DNA of 64,000 bases from Alkalispirochaeta americana (GTDB lineage Bacteria > Spirochaetota > Spirochaetia > DSM-27196 > Alkalispirochaetaceae), in contig NZ_FTMS01000003.1 in assembly GCF_900156105.1 (NCBI RefSeq), forward strand, positions 62,001-126,000. Direction: 5' to 3'. The translations under genes were made by a program, and so were the position numbers. The notes below the pieces were generated by a model. It was not told where the DNA came from. It did not search any database and saw nothing but the letters and a program-made list of their open reading frames with translations. Shown here in pieces: positions 51,768 through 60,673 of this stretch (positions are counted from its first letter, which is position 1; every line of letters starts with the position of its first letter).

Positions 51768-54700
51768 CTAGCGAATGAGCACAAAGTCGACCCGACGATT
51801 TTGCCAGCGGTTTTCCAGATCACTGTGGGGGACTACCGGCTCGGTTCCGCCCCTGCCCACGATAGTGATGCGATCGGTATCCATGCCCCTGCTCACCAGG
51901 GCGTCCCGCACCGAGGCGGCCCGCGATCGCGAAAGGGGTGTCAGAGTCTCTCGCTCTTCCCGTTCCGTGCCGGTGATATTTACGGCGTGGCCCTCTACCT
52001 GGATACGGTAGGTCTGGTAGCGGTCGAAGATCTCCACCAGCCGATCCAGGACCTCGATGTTTTTTGCCCCCGTGTCGGTGGCGGGGTTGATCTGCAACCT
52101 CGGACTGTTGGGCTCGAAGGTAATATTTGCGATCTGGATAAGCAAGCGGTCGCCGTCACGGACCACCAGAATGTCTACGGGAATGATCCCCGTGACGGTG
52201 CTCTCATTTCCGGCCCGGTCGGTTACGGAAAAGCGGTAGGGGTAGTCCTCGGCGCTTCGTACCAGCTCACCCGAGGCGCTGCGGCCGTCCCAGATCAGGC
52301 GTTCCCGGGGAGAGCCGGTGCCACGGAACTCCTGGAAGGGGCGCTGGTTACGGTCCAGAATCTCAAACCGCCAGGATTCGATCCCGCTGGCGTCGCGGGC
52401 CGAGAGAAGGATCGTGAGCTCATCGTTTATACCATCGTTGTCGGGCGAGAAGGGAAGCCCCTCAAGCTCGGCGGATATGTCCGGTGGCGTGGTGTCCACC
52501 ACCACCGTGGGTGAGATTACCTGGGGAAAGGTGCCGTTTCGCAGGGCCAGGCGGTAGCGAACCCGGTAGGTGCCGTCCTGGATCGTTCCGTCCTCGCGGG
52601 TTCCGTCCCAGCGGAGGGTCTCCCGGGGGAGAACCTGGTCGGAGCGGAGAGTTCGTACCACCCGGTCTTGCTCGTCAAGGATTTCCACCAGCCGGTACGC
52701 GGCTCCCTCGACACGGCTTGTTATGGTGCCGATGGAGAGCTCCCGGGACTCTTCCCGGGGACCCCGGGGGGCAAAAATGCGCCGGTCCAGGGTGACAAAG
52801 AGGCGTGCCGGTACGGTATCAACCTCGATCAGGGGGATCTCTCCCCGGGTGGTGTTTCCTGCCGCGTCGGTGCCGGAGATCTCATAGCGGTAGATTCCGT
52901 CGGGAACCTGGTTGCCCGCGGCGTCGGTGCCGTCCCAGGTGAAGGAATCGGCCTGGCTGCTCCAGGTGAAACGACGGATCTGTTCGCCCTGATCATCGAG
53001 GATTCGGCCCTCCCAACCCTCGGCAGGGTCGCTTGTCTGAGTAACGGTGATGCGATCCCGCTGGCTTCCCTGGCCGGGAGCAAAGACTGTGTGGTCTGCG
53101 GAGAGGGAGAGTTCGGGTGGTGTGATATCCAGGGTCACGGTCTCGCTTCGGGCCTCGGGCCGGTTTCCATGGCGGTACAGGAGGGTGAGGGTCGCCTGAT
53201 AGGTTCCCTCATCGGCGGGGCCTTCGGGGGTTGTGCCGTCCCAGAGAAAATCCTCGGGCAGAGAGGTCCCGCTGCGCTGGACTACCGGCCTGGCTGTGGC
53301 GGTATCGGTTATGGTAAAGGTGTATTGCTCCAGTCCCCGGGCATCACCCTTGCGATAAGAGAAGGTGATGGTGTCGTGGACGCCGTTTCCGTTGGGGCTG
53401 AAGGCGCGCCGCCCGGCGTAGAGATCAAGGGGTGTTTCGGCGGTATATACCTCGAAGGGAATCTGGCCTGTTCCGCCGGTATTTCCGGCAAGATCCGTGG
53501 CAGCGAGTTCGTAGGTGTAGAGCCCGTCGGGAACCCGCCGGCGTTCCTGGTCCAGGCCGGAGAAAACCAGTTCCTCCGGGGCGTGGCCTGTCCATTCCCA
53601 TTGCCGGATGATTCGGCCCTCTTCGTCCCGAAGGGTGCCTGTCCATCGGTCTTCCCGGGAGGTTTCCTGGGAGATTATGAGTTCGTCCAGGCGACCGTCG
53701 CCATCGGGAGAAATGATCTCCGACGAGAACTGCGCTGTTGCCTCGGGCGGTATCCGGTCGACCAGGACTGTCCTGATCGATCTGACTCGGGGATGAGCGC
53801 CGGTGGCAAAGCGTACGGCCAGTTCTCCCCGGTATTCACCATCGGGCACAGGATTCCCCTGGTCGTTGCGGCCATCCCAGACAAAGGGTTCCAGAGCGCC
53901 CGTGCCGTCCACGGTGCGGACCGATTGATCCTCCTGGCCGGGCTGACCCTGGCCAGGAAGAATTCGCAGGGTCCATCGGGTGATGCCATCTTCGATATTG
54001 GATCGGGGCAGGAGTGTTACCGTCTCGCGCCCGCCGCGCCCGTTGGGGCTGAAGGCGGGGTGGCTGAGACGAAGCTGTATCTCCACATCCCTGGTATCGG
54101 TACGGAAGGGAGGAGTGCGCAGGGTCAGGGAGTTTCCGGCAGCGTCGGTGGCGCTTACGCCGTAGCGGTAGGTGCCGTCGGGTACCACCTGGCCGTCCTG
54201 ATCGGTGCCGTCCCAGGAGAAATCCTGAAGTTCGCCCGAGGTTTCCCAGGTTCGAAGCTTTCTTCCCTGGGTGTCTTCGATCCAGCGGGTCCAGAGGGAT
54301 TCCCGGGAAGAGCTCTGGAGGATCGGCATGGTATCCTTGGCGTCATCTCCGCCGGGTGAGAAGGCTCGCTCGTCGTCGCCCAGGGTGACTGTGGCTTGGG
54401 GAGGAACCGTGTCCACCTCAAAGGGAGCGCTCAGGGCTGCGGGACGGTTGCCATGGCGGTATTCCACCACCAGGCGCACCCGGTAGGTGCCGTCGGGCAC
54501 GAACTCGCCCGTGGTGCCGCGACCGTCCCAGCGGTAGCTTTCGTCGGGTGCTCCCGCACCGTCGATGCGGGCCATGAGGGTTTCTTCCCCGTCAAGAACT
54601 TCCAGGAAAAACCGTTCTGCTCCGCGAGGGTCCTCAATGTGAGGGAGGAGATCCATCGTCGGATGAGGGCCCCGGGTTCCGGGGGCAAAGGCGTCCCGGG

Positions 54701-57098
54701 AGGTGGAGACAAAAACCGGGGTCTCTCTGGTGTCCAGGGTAAAGGTAATGGCCCGGCTGTTGGCGCGGTTTCCCGCCCGGTCCTGACCGGTGAGGATGTA
54801 GCGGTACTCGCCGTCGGGGAGGGGCGTTCCCTGACCACTGCGGCCGTCCCAGAGGAGTCGCTCTGCGGGGCGTCCTTCCCAGCGGAAGGTTCGTGTTACT
54901 TCGCCGTAGGCGTTTTCGATGCGCCCTTCCCACCACAGGGCTTCTTCGGTGTCCTGAATGAAGGCGATCGTGTCCTTGCGGCCGTTTCCGTTGGGCGAGA
55001 AGATATCGTCTTCGGCCACCACCGAGAGCCGGGGCGGGGTAATGTCCAGCACGAAGGAGGGGGATGCTGTCCGGGGTTCGCTGCCGTTTCGATAGAGCAG
55101 GGTAAGTCTGGCCTGATAGGTGCCCTCTTCCAGGGCACGGCCCCGGTCATCGCGACCATCGAAGATCCAGCGCGAAGGAACCTGCTCCCCGCCTGCCATG
55201 GTCCGCCGGGAGCGGCCTGTTTCATCGAGGATCTCCAGCGTATGGGTGCGGATTCCCTCCCGGATGGGTATATCCGGGGTAAGAATGATCTCGTCCTGAC
55301 GGCCGTTCCCGTTGGGGGAGAAATGGCTCAGGTTTACGGCGAGTCCGATAGGGGTTGGAACGGTATCGACGATGATGTTTTCCAGCTGTCCCTTTCCGGT
55401 ATTCATGGCCCGGTCCGTGGCGGTTGCCTGGTACCAGTAGACGCCGTCGGGGACAATTGATCCCGAGGAATCCCGGCCGTCCCAGACGAAGGGCTCCAGG
55501 TCGGTCTCATGAAACTCTTTCTCCAGGATAACCGTGTCGGAGGCGTCAAGAATCTGAACGGTCCAGAGATCTTCCCGGGAGCTGGTCTGGTTGATCGTAA
55601 CGGTGTCCTGCCCACCGATTCCGCCGGGGGCAAAGATGAGCTCGTCCGTGTCTTCCGGGGGAATGATGGTTACCTCGGGAGGGGTGGTGTCCACCACAAT
55701 CGGTTTCTCCCGCGATACGGCGCGGTTGGCGTTGTCGTCCGTGGCTTCCACGGTGAAGGTGTATTCGCCATCGGGGGCGACTCCGCCGGCGTCGGTTCGC
55801 CCGTCCCAGCGTATTCGGGCCGGGACGGCCACGCCGGTCCGGACATACAGGATGCGGTCCAGGAAGGATTGAAACCCGACGTTTTCAGGGCGCTGTTCTG
55901 CGTTTTCGATGGTGCGGATCACCGTTCCCTGATCGTCGCGGACCACAAAGGCCCAGGACATGACGTAGCGTTCGTCGGTGATCTCCACCGGCAGAAGCAG
56001 TTCGTCGGCCAGGCCATCGTTGTTGGGGGAGATATACTGCGTTTCGGGGTAGTCCAGAACAATTTTCGGGGGAGTCCGGTCTACCACGCCAAAGGCTACG
56101 TTTACTCCCGTCGAGGCGGCCCAGAGGTCGTCGTAGAGGGGTGCCCAGGCAGCATGGGCTGCGATCTCGCTTTGTTGCCACAGAGGAGCGGGGCTGTCTC
56201 CGGGAGTTGTTCGGGTTGGGTTTGCTCCGGTTTGGAAGCGCGCGGTGAGGCCGATCGAGGGGAGCAGGGATCCCGAGGTTCGGTCGCTGTCGTCCTGTTC
56301 GGCCAGGTCGATCTCCCATCCCAGGGTGAGGGAAAAACGGTCCCGGAAGGTGGCGCGTGAGCTGATCCGGTAGATCAGGTTCTGGAAGCTCGGGGCCTGA
56401 AGGCCCGTGTGGCCCTCCCATCGGATGTCATCGTCGGCGTAGAGCGTTGCATGGATATCGGCTGCGGGGGTAAAGGGTGCGGGAGTTCCTGAATAGTCCG
56501 AGTCCGGTTCGGGGCTGAGACCGATTTGGGTGAGAGCTGCTCCCCATCGCAGGTCCCGCAGCGGGCCGTGATCGCCCAGGTGGTGGATCATGCCCAGGCT
56601 CAGCCCTCCGCCGAAGGCGGTGCTGTTCCCCTGGTGGGCGAGTTGCCCGCTTATTCCGATGCCGGCTTGTACAGTGGGGTAGAGTTCCTTGGCGGCGCTG
56701 AAGTTCAGGGCGCCCCGTTGCCCCAGGTGCAGGTCTTCTGCCTCGATTGAGAGGTATTGCAGGGATCCTGTGAAGACGGCGTAGGGTGTAGGGACCGTCA
56801 GGGCCAGATGGAGGCTCCCGCCTTCCCAGGAGCCGTCGCCGGCCAGGGAGGTGTGGCCTGCATCAAGGTGTATCCGCTGTTTCCGGGCCGATACGGCAGG
56901 GTTTATCACGTCGCCGCTGCCCGATTGATCGGTGGCGGTGCTGGCGCCCCCGGCAAGGAAGAGGGGCGACCAGAGACGCTGCATGGCCTCGCTTCCCGGG
57001 GAGGGATCGTAGGCAAAGGCCGTGCCGTGAGCGAGAAGGAAAGAACCAGAAACCAGGGCCAGGAGTGCGCCGTGCCGGAGGCGGGAGATTATCTTCAT
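51768..57098 (-). CDS. giant protein with barrel-like N-domain, twelve FlgD/Ig-like repeats and OmpA domain
   Basis: 1776 residues with a standard signal peptide (residues 1-29). The N-terminal part (about 30-340) has beta-barrel-like strands (GSLHLALTVPTPYAVFTGSLQYLSIE, split). Twelve repeats of about 105 residues follow (about 345-1620), each containing an FSPNGNG/D-type motif, WDGR/T and PDGTYRY before a VDTTPP-like junction. Neighbouring repeats alternate between TDRAGN-type and LLYRHGNRP-type. The C-terminal OmpA domain (about 1650-1776: VEGHAVNITGT, LSRSRAASVRDALVSRG, GRGGTEPVVPHSDLENRWQNRRV) should bind peptidoglycan. GGGAG precedes the ATG closely. An envelope tether or surface-exposed repeat fibre is likely; function unknown. 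Confidence 0.85.
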   Translation of the reverse strand: MKIISRLRHGALLALVSGSFLLAHGTAFAYDPSPGSEAMQRLWSPLFLAGGASTATDQSGSGDVINPAVSARKQRIHLDAGHTSLAGDGSWEGGSLHLALTVPTPYAVFTGSLQYLSIEAEDLHLGQRGALNFSAAKELYPTVQAGIGISGQLAHQGNSTAFGGGLSLGMIHHLGDHGPLRDLRWGAALTQIGLSPEPDSDYSGTPAPFTPAADIHATLYADDDIRWEGHTGLQAPSFQNLIYRISSRATFRDRFSLTLGWEIDLAEQDDSDRTSGSLLPSIGLTARFQTGANPTRTTPGDSPAPLWQQSEIAAHAAWAPLYDDLWAASTGVNVAFGVVDRTPPKIVLDYPETQYISPNNDGLADELLLPVEITDERYVMSWAFVVRDDQGTVIRTIENAEQRPENVGFQSFLDRILYVRTGVAVPARIRWDGRTDAGGVAPDGEYTFTVEATDDNANRAVSREKPIVVDTTPPEVTIIPPEDTDELIFAPGGIGGQDTVTINQTSSREDLWTVQILDASDTVILEKEFHETDLEPFVWDGRDSSGSIVPDGVYWYQATATDRAMNTGKGQLENIIVDTVPTPIGLAVNLSHFSPNGNGRQDEIILTPDIPIREGIRTHTLEILDETGRSRRTMAGGEQVPSRWIFDGRDDRGRALEEGTYQARLTLLYRNGSEPRTASPSFVLDITPPRLSVVAEDDIFSPNGNGRKDTIAFIQDTEEALWWEGRIENAYGEVTRTFRWEGRPAERLLWDGRSGQGTPLPDGEYRYILTGQDRAGNRANSRAITFTLDTRETPVFVSTSRDAFAPGTRGPHPTMDLLPHIEDPRGAERFFLEVLDGEETLMARIDGAGAPDESYRWDGRGTTGEFVPDGTYRVRLVVEYRHGNRPAALSAPFEVDTVPPQATVTLGDDERAFSPGGDDAKDTMPILQSSSRESLWTRWIEDTQGRKLRTWETSGELQDFSWDGTDQDGQVVPDGTYRYGVSATDAAGNSLTLRTPPFRTDTRDVEIQLRLSHPAFSPNGRGGRETVTLLPRSNIEDGITRWTLRILPGQGQPGQEDQSVRTVDGTGALEPFVWDGRNDQGNPVPDGEYRGELAVRFATGAHPRVRSIRTVLVDRIPPEATAQFSSEIISPDGDGRLDELIISQETSREDRWTGTLRDEEGRIIRQWEWTGHAPEELVFSGLDQERRRVPDGLYTYELAATDLAGNTGGTGQIPFEVYTAETPLDLYAGRRAFSPNGNGVHDTITFSYRKGDARGLEQYTFTITDTATARPVVQRSGTSLPEDFLWDGTTPEGPADEGTYQATLTLLYRHGNRPEARSETVTLDITPPELSLSADHTVFAPGQGSQRDRITVTQTSDPAEGWEGRILDDQGEQIRRFTWSSQADSFTWDGTDAAGNQVPDGIYRYEISGTDAAGNTTRGEIPLIEVDTVPARLFVTLDRRIFAPRGPREESRELSIGTITSRVEGAAYRLVEILDEQDRVVRTLRSDQVLPRETLRWDGTREDGTIQDGTYRVRYRLALRNGTFPQVISPTVVVDTTPPDISAELEGLPFSPDNDGINDELTILLSARDASGIESWRFEILDRNQRPFQEFRGTGSPRERLIWDGRSASGELVRSAEDYPYRFSVTDRAGNESTVTGIIPVDILVVRDGDRLLIQIANITFEPNSPRLQINPATDTGAKNIEVLDRLVEIFDRYQTYRIQVEGHAVNITGTEREERETLTPLSRSRAASVRDALVSRGMDTDRITIVGRGGTEPVVPHSDLENRWQNRRVDFVLIR

Positions 57099-57181
57099 AC
57101 TCCCTTCAGTGTACCTCAGGATGGAAAAGATATCACCTGTTCCCCGGGATAATTCGCCCCCGGGATATGCTTCCGGGAGCG

Positions 57182-58096
57182 TTATATCTGAAAGTCCCCT
57201 GTTCGGGATTTTTCCCGCCGGGTCTGAAACTCTCCGGCACGGCTATAGATTCTGCTGAAGGGAGGAACCGAACTGGTGATCCAGACGTTTCCGCCGATGA
57301 TCGAGTTGTGGCCGATGGTGGTCTCCCCGCCGAGGATCGTTGCTCCCGCGTAGATTGTTACGTTGTCCTCGATAGTGGGATGGCGCTTTTTGTTGGCGTC
57401 CCGCTTGTGAACGCTCAAGGCACCGATAGTCACGCCCTGGTAGACCTTTACATGGGCTCCGATGATGGTGCTCTCTCCCACCACGACGCCCGTGGCGTGG
57501 TCGATGAAAAAGGAATCCCCGATGGTTGCTCCGGGGTGAATATCAATTCCTGTGCGGCCGTGGATCTCCTCGCTCATCATGCGCGGAATCAGGGGAACCT
57601 CCCGAATCCAGAGTTCGTGGGCCAGGCGGTGTGCCATGATAGCCTCCAGCCCCGGGTAGGCCAGGATGATCTCCTCTGTGGAACGTGCCGCCGGATCTCC
57701 TTCCAGGGCTGCCTGCACATCCAGCCGCAGACGGCGCCGGATCTCGGGGACTTCCTCAAGAAAAGAAAAGGTAATCTTCTGGGCTTCGTGCCGGTAGGGC
57801 TCGGTGTCTTCCGTTTCGTGGCAGATTCCCTGGTGAAAGCAGAGACTGCGGAAGATCTCTTCCGAGAGGCGCCCTGCCAGGGATCCTACCCGCTCGGCCA
57901 CGAGGAAACGAGCGTTGTGCCGGGCGATATGCTCTTCGCTCTGGAAACCCGGGAAGATCAAGGCCTGCAGGTCGTTCAGGATGCGGCGGATACTTGGCCG
58001 GGAGGGCAGATTGGGGCCGTCGATATGGTTGATCGCCCCCACGGTATCGTAGGAATCGACGATCGCTGAAATGATTGGAGTCAGGTCGTCACGCAT
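57182..58096 (-). CDS. cysE: serine O-acetyltransferase
   Basis: 304 residues. Acetylates L-serine with acetyl-CoA as the first step of cysteine synthesis. The left-handed beta-helix shows GIDIHPGATIGDSFFIDHATGVVVGE and VKVYQGVTIGALS (family consensus), then NVTIYAGATILGG and VWITSSVP. The N-terminal helical extension (about 1-165) is longer than in CysE of E. coli, as in the SrpH/EpsC-like group. ATG at 58096 chosen; a longer frame begins 17 residues earlier without a ribosome-binding site. No cysK nearby. Confidence 0.93.
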   Translation of the reverse strand: MRDDLTPIISAIVDSYDTVGAINHIDGPNLPSRPSIRRILNDLQALIFPGFQSEEHIARHNARFLVAERVGSLAGRLSEEIFRSLCFHQGICHETEDTEPYRHEAQKITFSFLEEVPEIRRRLRLDVQAALEGDPAARSTEEIILAYPGLEAIMAHRLAHELWIREVPLIPRMMSEEIHGRTGIDIHPGATIGDSFFIDHATGVVVGESTIIGAHVKVYQGVTIGALSVHKRDANKKRHPTIEDNVTIYAGATILGGETTIGHNSIIGGNVWITSSVPPFSRIYSRAGEFQTRREKSRTGDFQI

Positions 58097-58252
58097 AGTC
58101 TCTATTATTATGGATTTGATCGGTTTTGTGTAGCCGTGGATGGCCAATCACACAGGGTCAATCACACAGGGTCAATCACGAAGGGGTGAAAGGCGAAGGA
58201 CCAATCCCCGATGACCAGGATGGGAGCCCTCTGGCCTGCGAGACCTCTGGCC

Positions 58253-59722
58253 CTAACGGGCCGAAAGAATATGCTCGTCCAGCCAGCGGGCGTAGTCCAG
58301 AAGGTCCTTCAGGGTCTTGCGTTTTCCTGCCGGGAGATCAGGCAGGGCCATGAGGTTGTGAAGCTTTTTTCTGAAGCTCCCGAAATCCAGGGCATTGCGG
58401 TATTCCGGGGCCAGAAGCCGTCGGGCGCAGTGACTTTGCCATCGCTGAAGTTCCTCAGAAGTGAGTTCCTGGGGATAGCTTCTGCCCAGATACCGCCGTA
58501 GCATTTCAGGCCCCCGAGGGTCCGTGAAGGTCGGCGGGGCCGTTGCCAGCTCAGATGGAGTGGTTTGGTGTATCCGGCGGAAGGTTTCCTGGTCGGCATC
58601 CCCAAAGAATCCGCCGCTGTATATTCCCAAATCAGGATCGGTGTAGCCCTGTTCCCCCGGGGTGTCCCCGCTGGCGGAGTCTCTTTGATAGACCGCCCTG
58701 ATCTTCGTGGCCAGATCTTCTTTGCCCGCCAGGGCCGATGCGTTGCGCCGTATTTCTTCCAGACAAAGCCCCAGGGCTTGGGCCCGGTCTCCGGTGAGGG
58801 TGGAGAGGGGTGCCACCGCCGGTACGCGGTTGAGCTGAACCCCCAGCAGGGGTATCCGTTCTTCTCCTGCCAGCTCCTCCCGGCTGGAGAAGACCCTGCG
58901 GCGAATCTCCTCCCTGGAAAGATCCCAGAGTGGCGAGGGATCAAACCTCAGATCAAAGAGGATGATCTGGTTCGGGTTGTCGGGGCTCACCGTGAGGGGC
59001 CAGACCACGGAGGAGCATCCTCCGGGCCGCGTCAGGAGCGAATCGGCCAGGACAAGCGGTTCGGGATGCTCCAGATTCAGGACGCGCCGGACCTGATCTT
59101 TTTTGCGGAGTGTCAAATAATAGGAGAAGAGGCGGGGTTGCTTCTCCTTGATCAGCCGGGCCAGGGCAATGGTGGCCCGCACATCGCTCAAGGCGTCGTG
59201 AGCATCGTCGTGGGAGATCCCGTTGGCTCGGGTGAGTTCCTCCAGCTTGAACACCGGCGTCCCCGCCTCGTCGGTGGTCCATTGGACTCCTTCGGGGCGC
59301 AGATCGTGGGCGAGGCGTATCAGGGGCAATATATCCCATCGACTGTTGCCCTGGGCATATTCCCGCCGGTAGGGGTCGTGGAAGGTTCGGTAGAAGAGGT
59401 TCCGGAGGAACTCGTCGTCAAAGCGGATCGAGTTGTACCCGGCGGTGCATGTGCCGGGTACGCTCAGAATCCGGTTGATCTCCCGGGCCAGTTCGGCCTC
59501 CACCAGGCCATTCTCGGCGGTTTGCCTGGGCGTGATTCCCGTGAGCAGACACGCCTCGGGATCGGGCAGGTAATCGGGACTTATGCGCCCGTAGAGGATC
59601 GAGGGCTCTTCCAGCTCCTGGAGATCGTAGTCGGTGCGGATCGCAGCAAACTGGGCGATCCGGTCCCAACGGGGATCCCGGCCAAAGGTTTCCAGGTCGT
59701 ACCAGAGAAATGTCTGTGCCAC
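58253..59722 (-). CDS. sbcB: exodeoxyribonuclease I
   Basis: 489 residues; 3'-5' single-strand DNA exonuclease of the DnaQ superfamily. The Exo I motif is [13 protein letters not shown] (D and E of the DEDD site), Exo [20 protein letters not shown], and Exo [24 protein letters not shown] (split). [17 protein letters not shown] matches the E. coli protein closely. The SH3-like and C-terminal helical domains follow ([12 protein letters not shown] near the end). GTG start at 59722, no clear Shine-Dalgarno. This family is mostly gammaproteobacterial, so transfer is possible. Upstream gene ends 123 bases away. Confidence 0.9.
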   Translation of the reverse strand: MAQTFLWYDLETFGRDPRWDRIAQFAAIRTDYDLQELEEPSILYGRISPDYLPDPEACLLTGITPRQTAENGLVEAELAREINRILSVPGTCTAGYNSIRFDDEFLRNLFYRTFHDPYRREYAQGNSRWDILPLIRLAHDLRPEGVQWTTDEAGTPVFKLEELTRANGISHDDAHDALSDVRATIALARLIKEKQPRLFSYYLTLRKKDQVRRVLNLEHPEPLVLADSLLTRPGGCSSVVWPLTVSPDNPNQIILFDLRFDPSPLWDLSREEIRRRVFSSREELAGEERIPLLGVQLNRVPAVAPLSTLTGDRAQALGLCLEEIRRNASALAGKEDLATKIRAVYQRDSASGDTPGEQGYTDPDLGIYSGGFFGDADQETFRRIHQTTPSELATAPPTFTDPRGPEMLRRYLGRSYPQELTSEELQRWQSHCARRLLAPEYRNALDFGSFRKKLHNLMALPDLPAGKRKTLKDLLDYARWLDEHILSAR

Positions 59723-59845
59723 CTGCCGATGGTAGCCCGGAGAGAGAGGCCTTCACAACCCGGCGGGATTTCTTCCGGAGGTTTTTTTTCAAGGAAGCTC
59801 CCGTCGGGGCGTCCGAGTCTGCCGGGCCACCCGAAGCTGCCGCGA

Positions 59846-60406
59846 CTAGCGGCGACCGCTTCGAAGGATGGAGCGAATCAGGCGCATCACCATGCGGCTT
59901 ACGCCATAGCTGATCTCCCGCTCTACGCCCCGGCGAAACGTGGCCTGGGGAGAGCGGTAACCTCTGCGACCACGGCCGCCTCGGTAGGTGTTTCCGAAGA
60001 GATCCTGCCGGGCTCCCGACGCGGGAGAGGTTGCTTGTCCCGCGTGCGCTCCGGTCGGGCCCGATTGAGAATAATCCGGTTCCGATGTGCCGGTCTGAAA
60101 CTGGGAGTCTCCTATGCGGGTGTAGCTGGTCATCTGTTTCCACTGGTTGTCGGTGTTTTCCAGAAAGGAAAGAAAGATCCCTTCCGCACGATCCCGGGGC
60201 AGCCGCTGGTCCACTGCGGCATACATGCCCGTGTCGTCACCGTACTCCAGGAAAAATCCCTGCTCTATCAGGGATGTCTGAACAAAATGGGTGTCGTCGT
60301 AGAGCATGATCAGCGTGTTTTTCCCTGCCATGGTTTGTTCAAAGACCTCTCTCACCAGCTCGGGGGTCGCCTCGTCCCAGGTTTCGTTCGCCGTTTGCAG
60401 TGTCAT
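59846..60406 (-). CDS. conserved-type hypothetical protein
   Basis: 186 residues. The N-terminal 110 residues are acidic and possibly folded ([54 protein letters not shown]), followed by a low-complexity, Gly/Ser/Gln/Arg-rich linker (about 115-160) and a basic amphipathic C-terminus ([19 protein letters not shown]). No signal peptide or membrane segment. GGAGG lies 6-10 bases upstream of the chosen ATG. I do not recognise the family. Divergent from clpB, 267 bases away. Confidence 0.75.
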   Translation of the reverse strand: MTLQTANETWDEATPELVREVFEQTMAGKNTLIMLYDDTHFVQTSLIEQGFFLEYGDDTGMYAAVDQRLPRDRAEGIFLSFLENTDNQWKQMTSYTRIGDSQFQTGTSEPDYSQSGPTGAHAGQATSPASGARQDLFGNTYRGGRGRRGYRSPQATFRRGVEREISYGVSRMVMRLIRSILRSGRR

Positions 60407-60673
60407 TATGTCCTCCTCCGGAAAGAGCTGTTTTGGCACGCCCTGCCTGGTGATGCGGATCTTCCTCCTGGAGAGATCCCGGCAGAGCGGTGCTGGCTCG
60501 TTCCGACTCAACCGCACCCCGGTCTCTGCGTGCTGCAGAAATCGGCGGCTGGTCTGTACAGGTACTCTTATCACTGTAGTATTGTGGCGACAGGTGCTTT
60601 TTGCAAACTCTCTTCAAATCTTGTCTTTTACCGGTTGAATGCGGGCGGAGCTGGCGATATCTTTTTACGCGAT

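Noticed and set aside
58565-60673. Plus-strand frame open for about 700 codons that runs into clpB
   Set aside because: It overlaps sbcB and the unknown protein on the other strand, and the ClpB family begins only at about 60674. High GC content keeps this frame free of stops by chance.
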